A DNA stretch of 64,000 nt from assembly GCF_005576615.1 (NCBI RefSeq), contig NZ_CP040330.1:3472001-3536000 (forward strand). Direction: 5' to 3'. Of this stretch, positions 45,093 to 54,362 are shown piece by piece. The position numbers were made by a program, and so were the translations under genes. The notes under the pieces were generated by a model, which saw only the letters and a list, made by a program, of their open reading frames with translations, ran no database searches and was not told the DNA's origin. The DNA is from Natrinema versiforme (lineage in GTDB: Archaea > Halobacteriota > Halobacteria > Halobacteriales > Natrialbaceae). Position 1 is the first letter of the stretch; each line of letters begins with the position of its first letter.

Positions 45093-45895
45093 TGCTGTCG
45101 GTCGGCTTTCGCGCGCTCTTCCGGCGGGAGATACTGCGGTTCGTCCGCCGGCCCAAGAACACGTTCATGCCGCCGGCGATCACGAACGTGCTCTACTTCG
45201 CCGTTTTCGGGCTGATCCTCGGCGGTCGGATCGACAAGATCGCGGGCTTCGATTACATCCTCTTCATCGTGCCCGGTCTCGTCGTGTTAGGCGCGATTTC
45301 CAACGCCTTCGAGAACGCCTCGTTCTCGATCTTCCACGGCAGGTGGAACGAGTACATCCACGAGACGCTGACCTCGCCGCTGTCGTACGTCGAGATGGTC
45401 GTCGCCTACGTCGGTGCCAGCGCGGTCCGAGGACTCATCGTCGGCGTCATCATCGCCGTCGTCGGCCGGCTGTTCGTGCCGATCAGCATCAAGCACGGCC
45501 TCTATCTCGTCGCCACCATGGTCGTCATCACGTCGCTGTTCGCCGGCTTCGGGATCATCGGCGGGCTCGTCGCTCGAGACTTCGACGATCTGACCGTGAT
45601 GAACCAGTTCATCCTCCGCCCGCTGGTGTTCTTCGGCGCGGTCTTCTACTCCCTCGAGACGTTCGAGCAGGCGTGGCAGGTGAACCTCTCCCTGCTCAAT
45701 CCGATGGTCTACATGGTCGACAGCGTCCGGTTCGGCCTTCTGGGCTACTCGGACCTGATCTCGGTCGGCGTCCTCCCCGAACCCTACACCGACTTCGCGC
45801 CGCTCGCCTCGCTCGCGGTGCTCACGGCGTGTACGCTTCTCGTTTTGGGAATCGACGTCTACCTGTTCAAGACCGGCTACGGGCTGACCGATTGA
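45092..45895 (+). CDS. ABC-2 type transporter, permease
   Basis: 267 residues with six hydrophobic segments. Features such as FRREILRFVRRPKNTFMPPAITNVLYFAVFGLILG and the late LRPLVFFGAVFYSLETFEQAWQVNLSLLNPMVYMVDSVRFGLLG are typical of DrrB/NodJ-type ABC-2 permeases. It is translationally coupled to the ATPase gene and forms the membrane part of the same transporter. Confidence 0.93.
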   Translation: MLSVGFRALFRREILRFVRRPKNTFMPPAITNVLYFAVFGLILGGRIDKIAGFDYILFIVPGLVVLGAISNAFENASFSIFHGRWNEYIHETLTSPLSYVEMVVAYVGASAVRGLIVGVIIAVVGRLFVPISIKHGLYLVATMVVITSLFAGFGIIGGLVARDFDDLTVMNQFILRPLVFFGAVFYSLETFEQAWQVNLSLLNPMVYMVDSVRFGLLGYSDLISVGVLPEPYTDFAPLASLAVLTACTLLVLGIDVYLFKTGYGLTD

Positions 45896-45941
45896 GGAGC
45901 GGTCGGAGCGGTCGGCGGCCCTCGAACTCGAGGCCGAGGAG

Positions 45942-46958
45942 TCAGTCGCTGCGCTCGGCGACCTTGACCAGTTGCTTGCCGATGTTCTCGCCTTCGAACA
46001 GCCCGAGGAACGCGTCGGGCGCGTTCTCGAAGCCCTCGACGACGTTTTCGCGGTAGCGGATCTCGTCCTCCCCAACGAATTTCGAGAGTCGCTGAAGCGC
46101 CTCGCCCCAGCGGTCCTGATAGTCGCCGACGAGGAGGCCCTCGACTTTCGCGCGGGTTTCGATGAGTTTGGCGAGCTTTCGGGGACCGGTCGGTACCTCG
46201 GTCTCGTTGTACAGCGCGATCTGGCCGCAGACCGCGACCCTCGAGTGGACGTTCAGCTGGGGCCAGACGGCGTCGGTGATCGGGCCGCCGACGTTGTCGA
46301 AGTAGACGTCGATCCCGTCGGGACAGGCCTCGGCCATCGCACTGCCGAGGTCGTCGGTCTCCTTGTAGTTGATCGCGGCGTCGAAGCCGAGTTCCTCGGT
46401 GAGCCACTCGGTCTTCTCGTCGCTGCCGGCGGTACCAACCACTCGCGCGCCGTTGATCCGGGCGAGCTGGCCGACGACGGAGCCGACCGCGCCCGCGGCG
46501 GCGGAGACGACGACGGTGTCGCCGGGGTTCGGGTCGCCGACGTCGAGCAGCCCCCAGAACGCCGTCACGCCGGGCATGCCGAGGACGCCGAGGGCCGTCG
46601 AGATCGGCCCGAGTTCGGGGTTCACTCGCTGGAGTTCGTCCGCGTCGGCGACCGCGTGTTCCGCCCAATAGAGGTCGCCGGTGACGACATCGCCCGCCGA
46701 GAACGCGTCGGCTTCGGACTCGATGACTTCCCCGACGACGCCGGCCTGCATCGGATCGCCGACGTCCCACGGCTCGGCGTACGACTCCGCATCACGCATT
46801 CGCCCGCGCATGTACGGGTCGACTGACTGGTACAGCGTCTTGACGAGGACCTCGCCGTCGTCCGGCTCGGGCCGGTCGACAGTCACGAGTTCGAAGTTCT
46901 CCGTGGTCGGTTCGCCGACGGGACGGCTGGCGAGTCGCCACTGTCTGGTTTCTGCCAT
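45942..46958 (-). CDS. NADP-dependent oxidoreductase (medium-chain, quinone/prostaglandin-reductase type)
   Basis: 338 residues. VVSAAAGAVGSVVGQLARINGARVVGTAGSDEKTEWLTEELGFDAAINYK (about 145-194) is the Rossmann segment of medium-chain reductases, without zinc ligands; VDPYMRGRMRD and DVYFDNVGGPITDAVWPQLN fit the leukotriene B4 dehydrogenase/CurA-like branch. Probably reduces alpha,beta-unsaturated ketones or aldehydes with NADPH. The ATG at 46958 is chosen by family N-terminus; convergent with the ABC-2 operon. Confidence 0.92.
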   Translation of the reverse strand: MAETRQWRLASRPVGEPTTENFELVTVDRPEPDDGEVLVKTLYQSVDPYMRGRMRDAESYAEPWDVGDPMQAGVVGEVIESEADAFSAGDVVTGDLYWAEHAVADADELQRVNPELGPISTALGVLGMPGVTAFWGLLDVGDPNPGDTVVVSAAAGAVGSVVGQLARINGARVVGTAGSDEKTEWLTEELGFDAAINYKETDDLGSAMAEACPDGIDVYFDNVGGPITDAVWPQLNVHSRVAVCGQIALYNETEVPTGPRKLAKLIETRAKVEGLLVGDYQDRWGEALQRLSKFVGEDEIRYRENVVEGFENAPDAFLGLFEGENIGKQLVKVAERSD

Positions 46959-47090
46959 ACACATACATGAACCCGCCAACAGGTGAAGATTGGCTTCGCG
47001 GAACCTCGGGACGGCGGTGCTGTCGATCGCCGTCTCCCGTCCGGCTCGGCGGGCTCGAACCTTTTTCTTCACCGTTCGTGTAGGTCGAGT

Positions 47091-47813
47091 ATGGGACCCG
47101 ATCGCAGTACTCTCGAGCGGCTCCTCGCCGGGAACCGGCGCCACGTCGAGTCGCTGCCCGACGAGTACTTCGCGGACGTTCAGATCGGCCAGCACCCGAC
47201 CGTGGTCGCGGTCTGTTGTTCCGACTCGCGGGTCTCCCACGAGGGGATGTGGGGGATCGATCGGCCGGGTGGGATCTTTACGCCGAGCAACATCGGCAAT
47301 CAGGTCTGGGACGAAGACGACGGCGAGCGGATCATCGACGGCGGCGTCCTCTATCCGATCCACCACACCGGCACCGACGCCGTGGCCGTCGTGGGCCACA
47401 CCGGCTGTGGGGCCGTCACCGCGGCCTCCCACGTCGCGGCCGGCGCGGAGCCACCGGGGCCGCAGGGCGTCGACAAGTGGGTGGACATGCTCGTCCCCGT
47501 CGTCGAGGAGGCCCTCGAGAGCGGTCTGATCGACGCCGACGCCCACGACAAGCGGGTGATCAACCAACTCGTCGAATACAACGTCGGCTATCAGGCCCGC
47601 TCGCTGTGCGAGGCCGACGAGATCCCAGACACTGCTTCAGTCTACGGCTTCGTCTACGACTTTCAGGGCGTCTACGGCGACCGCCCCGGCCGGACCTACC
47701 TCGTCAGCGTCGACGGGGAAACCGACCCCGACGCGCTCATCGAGTTGGTGCCGGACGGCTACGAATCGACGGTGAAGAGCCTGCTGTACGGCGGCGAGGT
47801 CTCGACCGACTGA
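47091..47813 (+). CDS. Beta-class carbonic anhydrase
   Basis: Interconverts CO2 and HCO3-. 240 residues; beta-CA zinc ligands Cys43 in AVCCSDSRVS (with Asp45-Arg47 dyad), His103 and Cys106 in GHTGCGAV. No signal peptide, so cytosolic. It faces convergently the dabA stop with 12 nt between. That places it in the same locus as the DabA-DabB transporter and fits bicarbonate uptake followed by conversion inside the cell. Confidence 0.94.
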   Translation: MGPDRSTLERLLAGNRRHVESLPDEYFADVQIGQHPTVVAVCCSDSRVSHEGMWGIDRPGGIFTPSNIGNQVWDEDDGERIIDGGVLYPIHHTGTDAVAVVGHTGCGAVTAASHVAAGAEPPGPQGVDKWVDMLVPVVEEALESGLIDADAHDKRVINQLVEYNVGYQARSLCEADEIPDTASVYGFVYDFQGVYGDRPGRTYLVSVDGETDPDALIELVPDGYESTVKSLLYGGEVSTD

Positions 47814-47825
47814 CCGTCGGGGCGG

Positions 47826-50276
47826 TCAGTCGTCGGCCGCCGACTCCGCGACCGGTGTCGTCGGTTCCGGGACCGTCGCGTCCGTCGTCTCGCTCGCCCA
47901 CTCGAGGTCGCCCGCGTAGTGGAACGCCTCGTTGTCCTGCTCGGGATCGACGGCGGTCAGATCGCCGATCCAGCCGTTCTCGAGGAGTTCGCGGACGTCC
48001 TCGTGCTCGCGGAGGATCTCGGTCACGCGCTCGACCGGCGCGTGGATCACCGCGGTCAGCCGCAGCGGCTGGTGGAAGGGGCGCTCGTCGTCGCGATTGA
48101 GCGACTGCAGCGGGAGGCCGGTCAGGAGGTCGCCGCCGTTGCCCTGGACGACGCCAACGTTGCCGACCGGGTTCTGGGTGACCTTCGAGCCGCTCCCGTA
48201 GGCGGCGTTGTCGACCGTCGCGAAGTAGTACTGGTTGTTGATCCACTGGGTGACCACGAGCGGGCCCGTGAAAATCGCCTCGAGGGCGTCGCCGTCGGGG
48301 TCGGTCGACCAGTCGTAGGAGTGGAGGAACGCGCGACCGTCGAGGTTCCGGTCGGCGGTCAGTTCGCGCGGTCCGATGACGAAGGAGGCGTTGCCGGCCA
48401 GCCCCCACTCGGGGCGGGTTTCGGCCCAGTCGGCCGCCTTGCGCTCGACCTCGTCGACGGCCGCCTCGCTCTCGACCGATGCGGTGCGCTCGGCCGCGGC
48501 CCCGGCACGGGCGCGGTCGAGGTTCTCGCGCAGGGACTCGAGGTCCGCGCGGTGGCTCTCGGGCACCGAATCGTCGAAGAGGGAGATCTCGTCGGTCGTC
48601 GTGTTGTGTTCGCCCGCGAGGAAGACGGTGTCCTCGGGGATGTCGATCCCGCGCTCGCGCAGTTCGGCCTGCACGTCCTCGTCGTTACAGATCGTCGCGA
48701 GCACGCGGGCGTTGGGGCCGCCGGGGTTGCCGGCGCAGGCCCCGCAGTCCAGACTCGAGCCGAAGGGGTTGTTCGTCGTCTCGCTGGCGTGGCCCGCGAA
48801 GACGACCAGTCGGGCGAACTCCGTCCAGCCCATGAGTTCGAAGGCGGTTTGTGCGTACTCGACTTTCTCCTCGTGGCTCATCCCCTGCGGGAGGTCGTGG
48901 TCGGCGTGATCGTGGTCGTCGTACGCGTCGTAGTCGATGGCGGGCGCGGCGACCTCGGGAACGCTCGGGACGCGGTCCTCGAGGGCGGACTCGAGTGTCG
49001 CGATCGACGACGGCGACAGCGTCCGCGCGGTCATCGCCGAGCCGTAGGCGCTGCCGGCCCCCTCGACGAAGGTAAAGGCGGCGACGAGGTTCGATTTGAG
49101 CGTCTTGAAGTGCTTGCGGGCCGCCGTGGCGAGCCCGGTCCAGCGGTCGCGATCGGCGGCCGCCTCGGCGTCGTCGGGCCGATCGACGATCCGGTGTTCG
49201 GGGTCGACGATCGGCGGGCAAGCGTCGGTGTCGGCCGCGGCCTCGTGGCCCCGGTAGCGCATCGGGACGCCGAAAAAGCCCGCGTAGCCGTGGGTCTCGT
49301 AGGGGCCTTGGGCCTCGATGTGGCGGCGGATCACCTCCGAGCGCGTGTCGATACAGAACACGAGTTGGGCGGCCGGCCGGTCGGCGGCAGCGTCGCCGGG
49401 CTCGGTCACCGAGTCGTCGATTCCCTCGAGAAGTCGCTCGCGATAACTCTTCTCCCACGCGGTCAGCCAGATCTCGGGTAGGGGAACGTCGTCGCCGTCC
49501 GCATCTGATTGGGCGGTCTCGGAGCCCTCGGCGAGGTCGATCGGCGCGGCCAGCAGGTCCGCGAGCGTGAGCCGCACCGCGAGGTACTGGGCCAGCGTAA
49601 TCGGGTACGCCTCCTGCCACGGGTCGACGTCGTCGTCGGTCCGCTGCTTGATGAACCCGCTCCAGCCCGGGAGGGCGGCGAGGTGCGCTTCGAGGACCTC
49701 ATCCCAGCGCTCCTCGGGGTAGTCGCCGAGTGCCGACTCGAGGGCCTCGAGCGCCGTCGCCGGGAGGTCGTCGGCGTCACAGCCCGGGATGTCAGCGTCG
49801 TGGGGAGCTATCGTGCGCCACGCCCGATAGAACCCGTCCTCGCGGTTGGGCATCGGCCACTTGGCCTGTCCCTCGTCGAGGAAGGCCGCGAGCCACTTCG
49901 AGAGGACCCGATCGACGGCTTCGGTCGCGTCGTCGGGCTCGGTGGCGGTGCGCTCCGACTCGGCCTCAGCCATCGCCTCGAGGAGCGTCTCGGGATCGCG
50001 GTCGATCCCGTGGGCCTCGAGTTCGACCCGGAGCGTGTCGACATCGATCCGGCCCGACTCCCACGCGCGGCGGAAGACCGACGGGTGGGGATACCCCCGC
50101 CCGCCGAACAGGTCCTCGGCCTCGGCGACGGCCCGGTGGAACGGCTCGTCCTCGAACCCCGAAAGGGGGTTTGCCGTGACGAACGAGTGCAGCGGCCAGA
50201 CCGAGCCGATGCGTTCGGCCGCGCTGTCGATGTGTTCCTCGATGCGACGGGTGTCGTCGGGTTCCTTACGCGTCAT
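47826..50276 (-). CDS. dabA: DabA-type inorganic carbon transporter subunit (DUF2309)
   Basis: 816-residue cytosolic/peripheral protein of the DUF2309/UPF0753 family, now known as DabA. The predicted zinc site is complete: Cys308 and Asp310 in AQLVFCIDTRSEVIRRH, His496 in VVFAGHASETTNNPF and Cys511 in SSLDCGACAGN. The His-to-Cys spacing of 15 equals that of the characterised Halothiobacillus protein. With DabB it is thought to couple cation influx to vectorial CO2 hydration, trapping bicarbonate in the cell. Its start overlaps dabB by 11 nt. Confidence 0.92.
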   Translation of the reverse strand: MTRKEPDDTRRIEEHIDSAAERIGSVWPLHSFVTANPLSGFEDEPFHRAVAEAEDLFGGRGYPHPSVFRRAWESGRIDVDTLRVELEAHGIDRDPETLLEAMAEAESERTATEPDDATEAVDRVLSKWLAAFLDEGQAKWPMPNREDGFYRAWRTIAPHDADIPGCDADDLPATALEALESALGDYPEERWDEVLEAHLAALPGWSGFIKQRTDDDVDPWQEAYPITLAQYLAVRLTLADLLAAPIDLAEGSETAQSDADGDDVPLPEIWLTAWEKSYRERLLEGIDDSVTEPGDAAADRPAAQLVFCIDTRSEVIRRHIEAQGPYETHGYAGFFGVPMRYRGHEAAADTDACPPIVDPEHRIVDRPDDAEAAADRDRWTGLATAARKHFKTLKSNLVAAFTFVEGAGSAYGSAMTARTLSPSSIATLESALEDRVPSVPEVAAPAIDYDAYDDHDHADHDLPQGMSHEEKVEYAQTAFELMGWTEFARLVVFAGHASETTNNPFGSSLDCGACAGNPGGPNARVLATICNDEDVQAELRERGIDIPEDTVFLAGEHNTTTDEISLFDDSVPESHRADLESLRENLDRARAGAAAERTASVESEAAVDEVERKAADWAETRPEWGLAGNASFVIGPRELTADRNLDGRAFLHSYDWSTDPDGDALEAIFTGPLVVTQWINNQYYFATVDNAAYGSGSKVTQNPVGNVGVVQGNGGDLLTGLPLQSLNRDDERPFHQPLRLTAVIHAPVERVTEILREHEDVRELLENGWIGDLTAVDPEQDNEAFHYAGDLEWASETTDATVPEPTTPVAESAADD

Positions 50277-51762
50277 TGTATTCCTCCGTACTGGTGAGGA
50301 CGGTCGTCGGGTCCGGTTGCGAGACGTTCAGCAGGGCGACGTAGAGGCGTTCGCTCGAGCGGAGCCAGCCCAGTTCCGCCGCGAGATACGCGCCGATAAA
50401 GAGAGCGACGACGAGGTAGTGGACGGGCGTCATCGCGGTCGAAACGTGGGTCATCGGGACGCCCGAGAGCATCGACGAGACGGCGTTGAACGCGACGGCG
50501 TAGCCGCCGATCGCGGTCAGGACGATCAGCGGGACGCTGACGAACCGGACCGCCGTCGGCAGGGTCGACCGCTGGAGGATGTCTCGAGCCGCGGTCAGCG
50601 TCGTGAGGACCACGACCAGCGTCAGGATGGTGCCGCTGTTCAGCGTCAGGCTCGTCGCCTTTCCGGTGAGGACGCCGAACAGCACGCCGCCGCCGACGGC
50701 CGTCAGGAAGCTGACGGCGATCCCCGAGAAGCCCAGTTCGGTGTGGGCCGCGTCCTTCGGGGCCGCGCGTTCGACGCCCGCTCCCGACGAGAGGAAGAGG
50801 TATGCCTTGTAGAAGCCGTGCAGGATGAGGTGGGCGATCGCGGCGGCGAAAAAGCCGAGCCCGCACTGGAGTATCATAAAACCCATCTGGGCGATTGTCG
50901 AACTGCCGAGCTTGCGTTTGATGTCCGTCTGGACGAGGATCATCGCCTGTCCGAGCAGGGCGCTGACCGCGCCGACGAGGACGATCGCCGACATGATCAC
51001 CAGTTGGTCCCCGATCAGCGGCGCGAACCGAGTCAGCAGAATCCCGCCCGCGTTGACGAACCCGGCGTGCATCAGGGCGGAGGCCGGCGTCGGCGCGGTC
51101 ATCGACGACAGCAGCCAGCCGTGAAACGGCAAGAGTGCAGACTGGATGATCGCCGCGAGGACGATCCCCGCGGCGGCGACGAGCCCGACCGTCGGCGAGA
51201 CGCCCTCGAGACCTTCAAGCAGGCCGGTGAGCGTGGTCGCGCCGGTCGCCCAGACGAGCAGCGCCACGGAGCCGGCGAGTAACGCGGTGCTGGCGAGGAA
51301 GTAGCGGCGGGCAATGTGGCCGGCGGCGCGGGCCTGCGGCCAGTCGCGAACGTGACCGATGAGCCCGGCCATCAGCAGCCCCATCGCCAGCCACGCGGCC
51401 ACGAACAGCGCGACGTGGTTCGCCGCGGTCATCGTCATGACGGCGAGGGTAAAGCCGAAGACGCGACCGAAGAACCGCTCGAGGTCGCGATCGCCGGCCA
51501 TGTAGCGCCGCGAGTAGCTGTGGACGATCCCGCTGAAGAACGTGACCACGACCCACATGACCGCGGTCAGCCCGTCGATCCGCAGGAGCGTCGGGAACTC
51601 CCAGCCGGCTCCGCCCCGGATCGCCAGCGCGAGGACGCCGAGACTGGCGATGAAGAGCGTCCAGACCGTCCAGGTCGACGCTCGAGGGACGGCCGAACTC
51701 GGCGGCGTCGGTTCGGGGCGCGGTGCGATGTCGTCGTCGATCGTTGCTGTGTCCTCGGTCAT
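50266..51762 (-). CDS. dabB: DabB-type NuoL/MnhA-like membrane subunit
   Basis: 498 residues, about 13 membrane helices, of the proton-conducting NuoL/MrpA superfamily that partners DabA. The superfamily motif is visible as helix residues with conserved Lys/His (e.g. HGWLLSSMTAPTPASALMHAGFVNAGGILLTR and IAHLILHGFYKAYLFLSSG). Member identity follows from its overlap with dabA. It probably supplies the cation gradient energy for the complex. The ATG at 51762 is preferred over an upstream in-frame one. Confidence 0.9.
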   Translation of the reverse strand: MTEDTATIDDDIAPRPEPTPPSSAVPRASTWTVWTLFIASLGVLALAIRGGAGWEFPTLLRIDGLTAVMWVVVTFFSGIVHSYSRRYMAGDRDLERFFGRVFGFTLAVMTMTAANHVALFVAAWLAMGLLMAGLIGHVRDWPQARAAGHIARRYFLASTALLAGSVALLVWATGATTLTGLLEGLEGVSPTVGLVAAAGIVLAAIIQSALLPFHGWLLSSMTAPTPASALMHAGFVNAGGILLTRFAPLIGDQLVIMSAIVLVGAVSALLGQAMILVQTDIKRKLGSSTIAQMGFMILQCGLGFFAAAIAHLILHGFYKAYLFLSSGAGVERAAPKDAAHTELGFSGIAVSFLTAVGGGVLFGVLTGKATSLTLNSGTILTLVVVLTTLTAARDILQRSTLPTAVRFVSVPLIVLTAIGGYAVAFNAVSSMLSGVPMTHVSTAMTPVHYLVVALFIGAYLAAELGWLRSSERLYVALLNVSQPDPTTVLTSTEEYNDA

Positions 51763-52040
51763 GTGTCGTAGCGGCGACCAGCCCGTCACCGGCTCCCGTC
51801 GTGACGTGTCGTTCGCGGCAACAATTGCCCAACTGGTCGTCTCTACCCCATATATGAACAGAGCGGTTATTATAGCCTTTGGTTCGAACAATTCGTTCGA
51901 ATATCGCCAAATACGAACGTCATGTTATACCATTGCATATCTATGGATGGTGCATAGAGCGGCTGTACCCAACGAACAGGAAAACGAGCGGCGTCTCGTA
52001 CCGTCGGCGACGCGGTGCCGGGAGACTGTCGCCCACGATA
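51763..52040. promoter_or_regulatory. dabB upstream region with inverted repeat
   Basis: Minus-strand promoter region of dabB. On that strand TATA-like strings GCTATAATAACC (51866-51877) and CATATATGGGG (51847-51857) precede a leader of 70-85 nt. Just upstream, an inverted repeat TTCGAAC (51883-51889) / GTTCGAA (51895-51901) with a 5-nt spacer is a likely operator. The rest lacks a gene. Confidence 0.5.
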
Positions 52041-52505
52041 TCAGCGGGAGGAAAACTCGTCGAACGAGGTCGATTGGTGGCTGCGAACGAGTACTTCGTC
52101 CGTGATCGTCAGTCCCATGTCCGCGAGCTGCTGTGCGATCGGGGTGACGTCCCTGTCGTTTTCGACGACGACCGTCACGAGGAGGTTCTGTTCGCCCGTG
52201 ATCAGTTCCTGCACCGAGACGACACCCGAGATCTCGAGCAGGTCGTCGATGTACTCCCCGCGTTCGGGAATCGACGCCGTACAGAAAAGCAGCATCCGGA
52301 TCGGATAGCCGGACTTCGTGTAATCGATGTTCGCGCTGTAGCCCTTGATGACCCCTTCCGACTCCAGTCGCTGAATGCGCTTGCGGACCGTACTCGAGGA
52401 GGCGTCGGTCCGGTCGGCGATCTCGCTCGAGGAGAGGTTCCGCGCCTCCTCTTGGAGCGCATAGAGGATTTCCCGATCGACCGCGTCGAGGTCGTAGTCC
52501 GCCAT
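52041..52505 (-). CDS. Lrp/AsnC family transcription regulator
   Basis: 154 residues. N-terminal winged HTH: LDAVDREILYALQEEARNLSSSEIADRTDASSSTVRKRIQRLESEGVIKGYSANIDY (about 5-60). C-terminal ligand-sensing RAM domain follows (MLLFCTASIPERGEYIDDLLEISGVVSVQELITGEQNLLVTVVVEN). TATA-like TATCTTATAGC on the minus strand about 26 nt upstream supports the ATG at 52505 (leaderless). It is codirectional and upstream of dabB, so it is a candidate regulator of the dab genes, sharing no operon evidence beyond position. Confidence 0.92.
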   Translation of the reverse strand: MADYDLDAVDREILYALQEEARNLSSSEIADRTDASSSTVRKRIQRLESEGVIKGYSANIDYTKSGYPIRMLLFCTASIPERGEYIDDLLEISGVVSVQELITGEQNLLVTVVVENDRDVTPIAQQLADMGLTITDEVLVRSHQSTSFDEFSSR

Positions 52506-52589
52506 ACGCTCCCGTTGGTCGTGGCAGCTATAAGATACTTCGGCTCCCAAGACTTCGAATACTTATACGGGGAACCGAATGGGACACGC

Positions 52590-52808
52590 ATGCGAGAACG
52601 CCTCGAGTCGGATATCGCCTTCTACTACGCCGTCGGTGTCTTCATCATCGCGGTGTTCGTCGTCGGAATGGCGGCCTTCGCCGTGTTCAACCCCGGGGGC
52701 GTCGGGACCGTCGAACTCGTCGGGCTCTCGGGCGGATTCTTCCTGTTCATGTTCGTCTACTTCATCGCAATCTCGATCCAGCGGCTGGAGGACGGGGACA
52801 GTATTTGA
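52590..52808 (+). CDS. Small two-helix membrane protein
   Basis: 72 residues with two hydrophobic segments (about 11-34 and 45-64) and polar ends. GAATACTTATACGG at 52557-52570 places a TATA-like box about 26 nt before the ATG (leaderless). It is divergent from the Lrp gene, and downstream of it lies cspA with 98 nt between. Function unknown. Confidence 0.7.
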   Translation: MRERLESDIAFYYAVGVFIIAVFVVGMAAFAVFNPGGVGTVELVGLSGGFFLFMFVYFIAISIQRLEDGDSI

Positions 52809-52906
52809 GACCGCATTGCCCACAGATACCGGCTCGAGCGGGCCAGTAGCGGGGGAGAACCCGATTCGGAGGGTTTATGACTTTTCGGCGCCTCTCTTTA
52901 GAAGCA

Positions 52907-53101
52907 ATGGCGAAAGGAACCGTTGATTTCTTCAACGACACTGGCGGCTACGGATTCATCGAGACTGAGGACGCGGACGACGACGTGTTCTTCCACATGG
53001 AAGACATCGGCGGCCCGGACCTGGAAGAAGGACAGGAACTCGAGTTCGACATCGAGCAGGCCCCCAAGGGCCCGCGCGCGACGAACGTCGAGCGCCTGTA
53101 A
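52907..53101 (+). CDS. cspA: Cold-shock domain protein CspA
   Basis: 64 residues, complete cold-shock domain: MAKGTVDFFNDTGGYGFIETEDADDDVFFHMEDI contains the RNP1-like GYGFIE and RNP2-like VFFH motifs that bind single-stranded RNA/DNA. PKGPRATNVERL ends it. TATA-like GGTTTATGAC lies about 30 nt upstream of the ATG at 52907. Nucleic acid chaperone. Confidence 0.95.
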   Translation: MAKGTVDFFNDTGGYGFIETEDADDDVFFHMEDIGGPDLEEGQELEFDIEQAPKGPRATNVERL

Positions 53102-53295
53102 GGTTCATCGATTCGTAACGGTATCGGCACTTGACTGCAGTATTTTACTACCCCTGAGCGACAGCGCCGTCGCTACTGACGGTGATCGGTTACCCACCCA
53201 ATACGACCGCATCGCCGGTAGCACCACAGGATGATTTTGAAATAACAGTAGTTCCCAAGCGGGAGTTTATATCCTGGTGACACGAAGGGCGTCAC

Positions 53296-53772
53296 GTGGT
53301 GGATCGCCCCAGCGCGGTCACGTGGTCACGCAGCGCGTCAGCGTCAACGGCTGGCCGTCTCTGCCGGTACGTACAGGTAGGGTTTTTCGGCGGACTGGCG
53401 GTCTTGGTCGCCGGCTTCGTCGTCATGGGTGTCGTCCTCTCCGTCGCGAGCGGGGCGTACGAAGGGCTCGCAGTGTTCGCCCTGCTCCTGCTGATCGGCG
53501 GCCCGTTCTCGCTGCTCTATCTCCTCCCGCTGCTCGAGGACCGAACGGCGCAATCCGCGGTTGGCGACTGGATGGTGCGTGCAGGGTACGATCGGCTGAG
53601 CCTGTCCCGGCTGGCGACGAGCGTCCTCGTCGGCGCGCTCGCCGGTGCGGTCGGTGCTACGTTCATCGGCCTCGAGCGGGGCGGCGATGCGCTCGTGATC
53701 CTCTTGTACGTCGCTCTGCTTGCGGGCTGTTTCGGAGCCGCGTTCCTTGCGCTGGCCGTTCGAAGGCCCTGA
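53296..53772 (+). CDS. Hypothetical membrane protein, four helices
   Basis: 158 residues with four hydrophobic segments (about 28-51, 57-78, 108-125 and 131-153) and no recognised motif. TTTATAT at 53266-53272 is centred about 27 nt before the GTG at 53296, favouring a leaderless start there. It is preceded by 194 nt without another gene and followed by the cupin gene; roles unknown. Confidence 0.6.
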   Translation: MVDRPSAVTWSRSASASTAGRLCRYVQVGFFGGLAVLVAGFVVMGVVLSVASGAYEGLAVFALLLLIGGPFSLLYLLPLLEDRTAQSAVGDWMVRAGYDRLSLSRLATSVLVGALAGAVGATFIGLERGGDALVILLYVALLAGCFGAAFLALAVRRP

Positions 53773-53865
53773 CTCGACTGCGCTCGAGCGACCGACCGTC
53801 GCTTCCCAGTGGGGTCAGCGTTCGGCGACCCGGACGGTTTTGTGGCTCGGACGCCGACTCGCAGT

Positions 53866-54231
53866 ATGACCGAGCCACTGCTTCGCCGCGGCGAGGAAAT
53901 CGAGTACGAAACGGTCTCCGCCGCCGACGGCCTCGAGAAGGGCGTTTTGATCGCCGACGATCACGGTGCGCCGAACTTCGCGATCCGGCGGTTCACCCTC
54001 GAGCCCGGCGCAGAAGTGCCGAAACACACGAACGACATCGAACACGAGCAGTACGTCCTCGCGGGCGAGTACACGGTCGGGATCAGCGATGAAGAACACG
54101 CGGTCGAGCCCGGCGACTCGCTGTTGATCCCTGCCGGGACGGTCCACTGGTACCGCAACGAGGGCGACGAGCCGGGCGCATTCATCTGTGCGGTTCCGAA
54201 CGGCGACGACGAAATCGACCTGCTCGAGTAA
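53866..54231 (+). CDS. Cupin-domain protein
   Basis: 121 residues. The cupin core is FTLEPGAEVPKHTNDIEHEQYVLAGEYTVGI (His and Glu ligands, motif 1) followed by DSLLIPAGTVHWYRNEGDEPGAFICAVPN (motif 2). Metal-binding single-domain beta barrel of unknown substrate, often found in isomerases or dioxygenase-like small proteins. Upstream in-frame ATG at 53809 gives a low-complexity leader, so 53866 is chosen. Confidence 0.88.
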   Translation: MTEPLLRRGEEIEYETVSAADGLEKGVLIADDHGAPNFAIRRFTLEPGAEVPKHTNDIEHEQYVLAGEYTVGISDEEHAVEPGDSLLIPAGTVHWYRNEGDEPGAFICAVPNGDDEIDLLE

Positions 54232-54348
54232 CGGCGTTCGCAGGATAGGAGACCGTATACGCGCGCTGATGCTGTCTCGGCGTATCGACGCCAACGCCTT
54301 CGTCGGTCGTTGCCATATCGTCTCGCAACCGCAACTACTATACGCTTT

Positions 54349-54362
54349 TTAGGGCTACCTAA
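54349..54362. promoter_or_regulatory. DtxR/IdeR-like palindrome at the FecCD permease start
   Basis: TTAGGGCTACCTAA overlaps the region between a TATA-like CTATACG (54338-54344) and the ATG at 54363. Matches the TTAGG...CCTAA half-sites of iron-dependent DtxR/IdeR repressor boxes, so occupancy would block transcription when iron is plentiful. Confidence 0.72.
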
